This document shows positions 58,455-64,000 of a DNA stretch of 64,000 bases, piece after piece (the first letter of the stretch is position 1; every line of letters starts with the position of its first letter). The notes beneath the pieces were generated by a model. The model was not told the DNA's origin and made no database searches. It worked only from the letters and a program-made list of their open reading frames with translations. The DNA comes from Celoporthe dispersa. Lineage: Eukaryota > Ascomycota > Sordariomycetes > Diaporthales > Cryphonectriaceae. Location: NCBI GenBank assembly GCA_016584495.1, contig WAID01000004.1:1-64000 (forward strand), in the 5' to 3' direction. The position numbers and the translations under genes are program-made.

Positions 58455-60454
58455 TTACTCCATTCGCTGCAGGTCATCAGCAATCTTGAAGCTGGCATCC
58501 GTCTTGGCCTTGACCTCCTCGACCTCGACACCCGGTGCCAGCTCCGTCAGCGTCAGCCCGCCGACCTCCCTGTCGACCTGGAAAACACACTATTGTTATA
58601 GGTTGTCAGTATATGACTTGCGCCAAAAGGTTGCTGTGGGGCAAATAAAAGTGGTTTTTTTTTCTTTTCCTTTTCCGCTTTCTTCTTAAAAGGAAGCACA
58701 ACCTACCAGGTCAGTGATGATGGTGCTCACCACCCGCGCCCCCGTCAGAGGCAGGGTGCACACGCCCACGATCTTGGAGCTCCCATCCTTGGCGACGTGG
58801 TCGGTAGCGACAACGATCTTGGTCTGGTCCGGGTTCGAGACGAGGTCCATGGCGCCGCCCATGCCCTTGAAGACCTTGCCCGGGATCATGTAGTTGGCCA
58901 GGTCGCCGGCAGCGCTGACCTGGAGGGCGCCGAGGATGGAGACGTCGACGTGGCCGCCGCGGATCATGCCGAAGGACTCGGAGGAGTCGAAGGTGGCGGC
59001 ACCGGGGAGGAGGGTTACTGTTTCCTTGCCGGCGTTGATGATGTCCCTATAGTTTGTTAGAAGGCGTTTGCAGGTGGTTTCAGAAGATGGTGTCTCTTTT
59101 TGTCTTTTTTTTCTCCCCCCTCGTCTTTTTTTTTTCTTTCTCTTCTTCTCGTTTCTTCTTTCTTCCTCTCTCTCTCTCTCTCTCTCAACAAAGGAAAGAT
59201 TGAAATACTTACGGGTCAACCTCATCCGCCGTAGGATATGGTCCCATGCCCAAGATACCGTTCTCGCTCTGCAGCCACACCTTCTGTCCCTCCGGCAGGA
59301 AGCTGGGCGCCAGCGTGGGGATGCCCACGCCCAGGTTCACATAGTACCCGTCCTTCAGCTCCTTGGCCGCCCTCCTCGCGATCCTCTCCCGCCTCAGGAC
59401 CGCCGCGCTCTTGTCTCCCCCCGCCGTCTCGGGCGAGGACGCGCTGCCGTTCTCCTCCCGCAGCTTCAACAGCTCGATCGTCTTCTCCGCCGTGGCCGGG
59501 ACGATCCTGTCGACAAAGATACCGGGCAGGTCGACCTCCATAGGCCCGATCTCGCCCACCTCGACGATATTCTCCGCCTCGACAATCGTCAGCGCCGCCG
59601 CCTTGGCCATGATGGGCCCAAACGTCCTCGTCGTGTACCGGAAGACACAGTTTCCCGCCGTGTCCGCCTTCCAGGCCCGCAGGATCGCCACGTCACCGGA
59701 GAGCGCCGTCTCCATCAGGTACGTCTTGCCGTTGAAGATCCTCGTCTCCCTGGGCCGTCCCGACTCGAGCACCCGGCCCGACTCGTCCAGGCGCACGGGG
59801 ATCTGGCCCGACTGCACGAGACTGTGCGCTCCCGTGGCTGTGAAGAAGGCAGGGATGCCCGAGCCCGCAGCACGGAGGCGCTCGGCGAGGGTGCCCTGGG
59901 GACAGAGCTCGATGGCGATCTGGCCCGTCAGGTACTTCTTCTCGAGGACCTTGTTGCTGCCCAGGTAGGAGAGGACGAGGCGGTCGACCTGGCCCTCCTT
60001 GGTGAGCACGCTGAGGCCTCCCTTGCCCTCGACGCCGGCGTTGTTGGAGACGGCGGTCAGGGAGTGCAGGCCGTCTTTGCCGCGGCGGTGGAGGGCGGTG
60101 ATGAGTGTCTCGGCCACACCGCAGAGGCCGAAGCCTGAGGAGAGGATGGTGGCGCCGGACTGGATGTCGGCGACGGCATCATCGGCGGTTGGGTAGAGCT
60201 TAGAGCCACCTCGTCTAGGTGACGGAGAGGAAGTGGTGGTGGAAAAGAGACGGTTGTGGCGGGAGGATGAGGAGGAGGAAGAAGAAAAATATGCTGTAGG
60301 ATGAGGATGATAGTGATGGTAGTGATGGTCTTGAGTAGGAGCGTGTGAGACTGGTTGCTGCTCTAGGTGATGCCGCCGCTGTCTGTCGTGTCCTCGCTGC
60401 AGAGAGGATGAGGTTTGGCATGGAACGCCGCATGTGTCTTGATGCTGTCGCCAT
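58455..60454 (-). CDS. Succinyl-CoA:3-ketoacid CoA-transferase (SCOT), mitochondrial
   Basis: Moves CoA between succinyl-CoA and acetoacetate in the mitochondrial matrix. Start chosen at MATASRHMRRSMPNLILSAA, an Arg/Ser/Ala-rich presequence; a frame change between about 60230 and 60330 then leads to LYPTADDAVADIQSG. Subunit A part: SSGFGLCGVAETLI, CPQGTLAERLRA, FFTATGAHS and YTTRTFGPIMAKAA. A Ser/Glu-rich hinge is followed by the B part: GYYVNLGVGIPTLAP and SENGILGMGP, with the catalytic glutamate (near 59255), then GMIRGGHVDVSILGALQVS and YMIPGKVFKGMGGAMDLV. Introns: 59047-59215 and 58578-58706. Ends DDLQRME. Length about 550 residues, normal for eukaryotic SCOT. The first intron is unusual, being almost pure purine on the coding strand. 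Confidence 0.94.
59094..59187 (-). repeat. Polypurine (GA-rich) tract inside SCOT intron 1
   Basis: On the coding strand nearly every base over about 90 positions is A or G, ending in a (GA)n run. On the + strand it is poly-T/CT. Confidence 0.85.
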
Positions 60455-61127
60455 GGTTGCTTGCGCTGGATGGTCTGAGGCAACGTCTTAGTGCTCGTCT
60501 TCCTTCTTCGCTGCGATTTGCAATGAATTATCAAGAGGGTTACTGAACGCGCTTCACCGGGCAAGGAGAATCGACCAAGACACAAGATAAGGATAATGGT
60601 AATAATAAGGAGAGGGGGAAAAACAAAAAGTGAGGCTATCAGCAAACTATTTCCTCTACAACCATCTTACAAAAGAGGGAAAAAAAAGAATAAAACACAC
60701 ACCCCTCTCTCGTAATCTAATTCCGCAACTCGGAACGGAACCCAAAGATCGAATGCGCATAATTTGTCCCCCACACACCTCCTTCCAACCCAAACGCACT
60801 CACATGGCGCGGCGCACCTCGGCCGCGCAAAAACTTCGGCTTTTAATTCTGCCGACCGGCGACGTCATCAAATCAGGGGGGGTTCGCTTCTCCACTGGGG
60901 CCTTCGCGTTTAGCGGATGGATTTGCCGCGGAGGGCGGTCGGGGTGTAGATCAGGAGGCCGGGATCGCGGACGGTTTTGGTGGGCCCCCTCGAGAGGCAC
61001 ATGCGGGTTGCAGACATGCTGGGAAGCCGCATTGGGATATTCCGAGGAGAGAGGGGAGAGGTTGAGGTTCGGAGACTCACTCAGCTTTTGTTTGCGACAC
61101 GAGATGAGCGAGGTCGGAGTTTCGTCC

Positions 61128-61189
<62 letters not shown>
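61128..61189. repeat. Compound (CT)n(GT)n microsatellite
   Basis: About 12 CT units run directly into about 19 GT units. Confidence 0.95.
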
Positions 61190-61190
<1 letters not shown>

Positions 61191-61404
61191 TCTTGTCTCT
61201 TTGTATTTGGCATAAATGACTGCTTTAGTAGTAGTTCAATTACATGTGCAACCTTAAAAGCCCCATGTCGCCCTGAGCTTATCGTTGCTGCCACACGGAA
61301 GAGCGTCACAGCCAGGCAAGATGTGCACGATTCCGGCCTTGCGATGTGACCTCACGATGACATTCGGGTATGAAATATATAACAAGATGGCCATGTATGA
61401 TGAA

Positions 61405-61429
61405 TTATATATATATATGTGTGTGTATG

Positions 61430-61462
<33 letters not shown>
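61405..61462. repeat. (TA)n/(TG)n repeat
   Basis: TA repeat interrupted by a short TG block, about 58 bases. Confidence 0.95.
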
Positions 61463-62672
61463 TGCGAGCTGGGGCTTGACATTCAGGAGCTGGGCTCTCT
61501 GTGAGGCTCTACTTGCTACAGCGCTTATTACAGTATCAAGAAAAAGAACAAGGCAGGATGGCTTTCAGCACGCACCAAGTACTGCATACTTTCTTCCCAA
61601 CCCCGTTCACATGTCTTTGCGTTATCTTAGATGAACCGAATGAAAATCAGGAGCCTGATGTCTGTTCTCGATCACAGCAGTCCTCGTTGGAACATAATAG
61701 AGAGTACAATCGAGCAAGTTCTGAGTGTCCGCCTAACCGGAATTGTTCCACTATGTGTAGATTATCTATTCATCATCTGAAAAGCATCATATAGCAGCAG
61801 GGAGTCTTTGATAATAAGCTGCATAGGAACTGAATAGCTTCATAATTTCTCAATGCTCAACAGCTTTACCTGATCACTGGCGAGAAATCTCCTGGGTCAC
61901 TCTTACCTGCAGCTCCATACCTGGTAGCAGCCTTCACTTGCCGGATTCGGATGCTACGATCCCACACTTTCCTCCTCATGAAGCGCAATTCATAAGGAGA
62001 AAGAGCCCCTCGACGAGAGGCACTCAGAACACTTCGCTCCTGCCTCTGAATAACTCTGCGATGGTTCGGCTGCCACGGGTACATCCCAGGCAGGCAGGAA
62101 GGCTAGACCACGCCTCGTCAGGCCTCTGTCAGACGATCTGGCATGCAATAACATGTTTTACGAAGGGTTCTCCCGGAGGGTGTCTGATTCATTATCAAAC
62201 AGAATGACCACTGATTTGGAGGTCACCACAAAAGTTTTGGCATTAAAATATTGCAATGACTGGCCCGTCCCGTGTCCTTTTCATCCTTGGCTAGTCATCG
62301 ACAATACTTATCATCATGTATTGCCTTTCTCTAGCAATGAGTACCTAAGGATGTGTCTTTCTGACCCCTCCCATAAGCGTCCTTTCCTCTCAAAAACATT
62401 CGCATCCGCACAGCTCCTTCTTAGGAGCAGAAGACAGGGTAGTCACTTCCGTCTATACGCGGTGGCTCCCCCAGTGCATCGCTCCTGCCTCGTGCTGCCA
62501 TGGCAGTCGCGATGGAGCGAAGAGAGTGGGAAAGCAGAATGGATGCGTCAACGGACAACAGATGGAGGAGATTTGTTTACTCTAGTCTCACAAAGAAGAA
62601 TTGTTCACTCCAATCTCACAAGATACGCAATACCCAAAGTTTGGTGTTTTTTCCTTGTTTCTTGACAAAACA

Positions 62673-63484
62673 ATGCCCGAAGTTTCTGCTGCCCGATTCA
62701 ACCAGCTGGTCGAGAAGGGCCGCCAGCTTTACGAAAACCTTCTCGAGAGTATCCAGGCGAAAGGGCACACCTATGTGCCACCACCAGAACTGGCTCCTCG
62801 GTACAATACCCGACTCCACCCACCTGATCAGCTAGCACTGTCGTCCAATGTGATCAACCACCTTCATAACCAGGGGCAGCCTGACGATGGATATGTTTGG
62901 GTTGATGTGACGAGCCCGATGGTTGATTCAAACGAAAATATCTACTCCAACTTGATTCATAAAGATGGTCGGGCCATCTTGTGTACGATCAATTTTGCGA
63001 ACAAGGACCCGTTTTTGGCACACCCGACCGGATGTATTGGTCTGACCTTATGGCAGTATCAGTCTCTCGGGTTACGAATCTCTGGGGAGGTGACCCGACG
63101 AAGCTTGAGGCAGTCTGGCGGGTATGTATCATAAACAACGAGACGTTGAGCGTGATGCGTGAAGTCGACAAGCGCCAAAGATCACACGGGCAGAGCGCTG
63201 CAAAAGAAGCTCTCGCTGGGACGGACAACTTTTTCGCCCTGCTCGCTACTGACAACGGAAAGGGGGTTGCGCGCATGTTGGCTACTTACCCGCAGATGTT
63301 TGGACGGAAAGCAATCTCCCGGGTGAGGATTCTCGAAAACAACTTGCTTTGCTGGCTCTTGGAGGAGGTGCCGGTCCCTGAGCCGAGTGCGGCGGCACCC
63401 GAAGATCCGTCGACGACCCCGTCCAGAAAGGAGAGGCGGAAGCAGAGGAAGAAGGCCCGGGACTCCACGAGTTCAACCGTCTGA
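62673..63484 (+). CDS. Orphan protein, unknown function
   Basis: Starts MPEVSAARFNQLVEKGRQLY at the ATG at 62673 (ACAATG context). A helical N-terminus precedes VPPPELAPRYNTRLHPP and a mixed alpha/beta middle (GYVWVDVTSPMVDSNENIY, RAILCTINFANKDP). One frame break near 63030, fixed by one C, leads to DRMYWSDLMAVSVSRVTN and KLEAVWRVCIINNETL. Then come DNFFALLATDNGKGVARML, a basic helix and a Lys/Arg-rich tail (KERRKQRKKARD) that could be a nuclear signal. About 270 residues. No known domain recognised. A repeat starts about 340 bases downstream, so it may sit at the edge of a repeat-rich region. Confidence 0.5.
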
Positions 63485-64000
63485 CCTGACCATTTAAGAG
63501 CTTGCGTACGGACCCCGGATGTCCGTAAATCTCGACCTGCCATCCCGTGATACAGGCAAACCACTGTCTGATATCGAACGAGCCGCACCGAGACGAGATT
63601 TCATCGTCCACCTTGATCGGCAACAGGTCCAGAGGACTACTTGTGCCGTGTTGCAGCTCCTAGCCGCTTTCTCAAGCGCCCTGTGGCCCCGTGCGCCATA
63701 TAGTACCGAAGCCTTGTGGTACCATGCCTTCTATCCGGGCAGAGTCAAGAAGCCGATTAGCAAAGCGGGCATTGATATCCTCGGTGGGGGTGTGGAGGAT
63801 ATGGGTTGGAGGGCGTGGGGGACATAAGCTGAAGGCCACACCAAACCGCCCTACTTTGGGTCGGGGCTGGAACTCCTCCAAAGGCCGGACACTTTGTTAC
63901 TTCTGGGGGCTCATTTCTTCTGAGGGATCTTTTGACCTTGACAGAACTGGGACATAAACTGAAGGCCATACCAAACTGTCCTACTTTGGGCAGGGCTGGA
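63485..64000. other. Right-edge non-coding sequence
   Basis: No gene recognised; the last 180 bases carry a direct repeat described separately, and the window ends inside it. Confidence 0.5.
63821..64000. repeat. Direct repeat, 130-bp period, about 50-bp matching blocks
   Basis: The block starting GACATAAGCTGAAGGCC at 63821 recurs at 63951 as GACATAAACTGAAGGCC, exactly 130 bases later. Over about 50 bases the two copies differ at roughly six positions, mostly C/T and G/A transitions. The second copy is cut by the window edge. Confidence 0.85.

Larger units (their letters stand above)
60455..62672. other. Intergenic, 2.2 kb
   Basis: SCOT promoter at left, then microsatellites and AT-rich sequence. 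An open frame at 62153-62665 has no recognisable features. No gene called. Confidence 0.5.

Noticed and set aside
62153..62665. 170-residue ORF just upstream of the orphan gene
   Set aside because: No motifs, odd composition, and stops before the orphan start; cannot be joined by a convincing intron.
1..64000. CRISPR arrays, insertion sequences, bacterial operons, viral insertions
   Set aside because: The DNA is fungal nuclear; no regularly spaced repeats with unique spacers, no transposase, and no viral protein motifs were seen.

Overview
The window is nuclear DNA of a filamentous ascomycete (Pezizomycotina, most likely a Sordariomycete). The evidence is GC-rich coding sequence, short GT...AG introns of about 55-170 bp, two Zn2Cys6 regulators, a CYP505-type P450-reductase fusion and mitochondrial carrier/b5-reductase genes of fungal type. 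No rRNA, tRNA, CRISPR array, intact transposon or viral gene was recognised. The family names come from reading conserved motifs, not from searches.

Layout. 0.2-3.3 kb (-): an OPT oligopeptide transporter. 3.3-15.2 kb: almost 12 kb without a recognisable gene, rich in CA/GA/CT microsatellites. 15.2-20.7 kb (+): a Sec7-PH ARF-family exchange factor with a long disordered N-terminus. 22.3-33.0 kb (+): a stand-alone P450 related to the CYP505 heme domain, a complete CYP505 self-sufficient P450-reductase, and a LEU3-type Zn2Cys6 regulator. This looks like a small fatty-acid/lipid oxidation locus with its own regulator. 33.0-36.9 kb: a degenerate RNase III-like protein (-), an ECHDC3-like enoyl-CoA hydratase family protein (+) and NADH-cytochrome b5 reductase MCR1 (-). 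38.1-49.2 kb: five poorly characterised genes. One of them combines a secretion signal, a Ser/Thr-rich ectodomain, one membrane segment and a cytoplasmic SH3 domain. 51.3-54.2 kb (+): a second Zn2Cys6 regulator. 54.7-60.5 kb: mitochondrial dicarboxylate carrier (-), a possible AhpD-like protein (+) and succinyl-CoA:3-ketoacid CoA-transferase (-). 62.7-63.5 kb (+): an orphan gene, followed at the right edge by a 130-bp-period repeat.

A feature that affects all annotation: many genes with well-conserved domains are broken by single-base indels, mostly one base missing from a run of C or G. Adding one base restores the expected motif each time. This is better explained by consensus (homopolymer) error than by pseudogenes, so CDS spans below run from start to stop across these breaks and the breaks are noted.

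Several products are predicted mitochondrial (MCR1, DIC1-like, SCOT, probably ECHDC3-like, possibly the RNase III-like protein). Together with the P450s this gives the window a lipid/acyl-CoA flavour, but only the P450-P450-regulator group looks like a functional unit.
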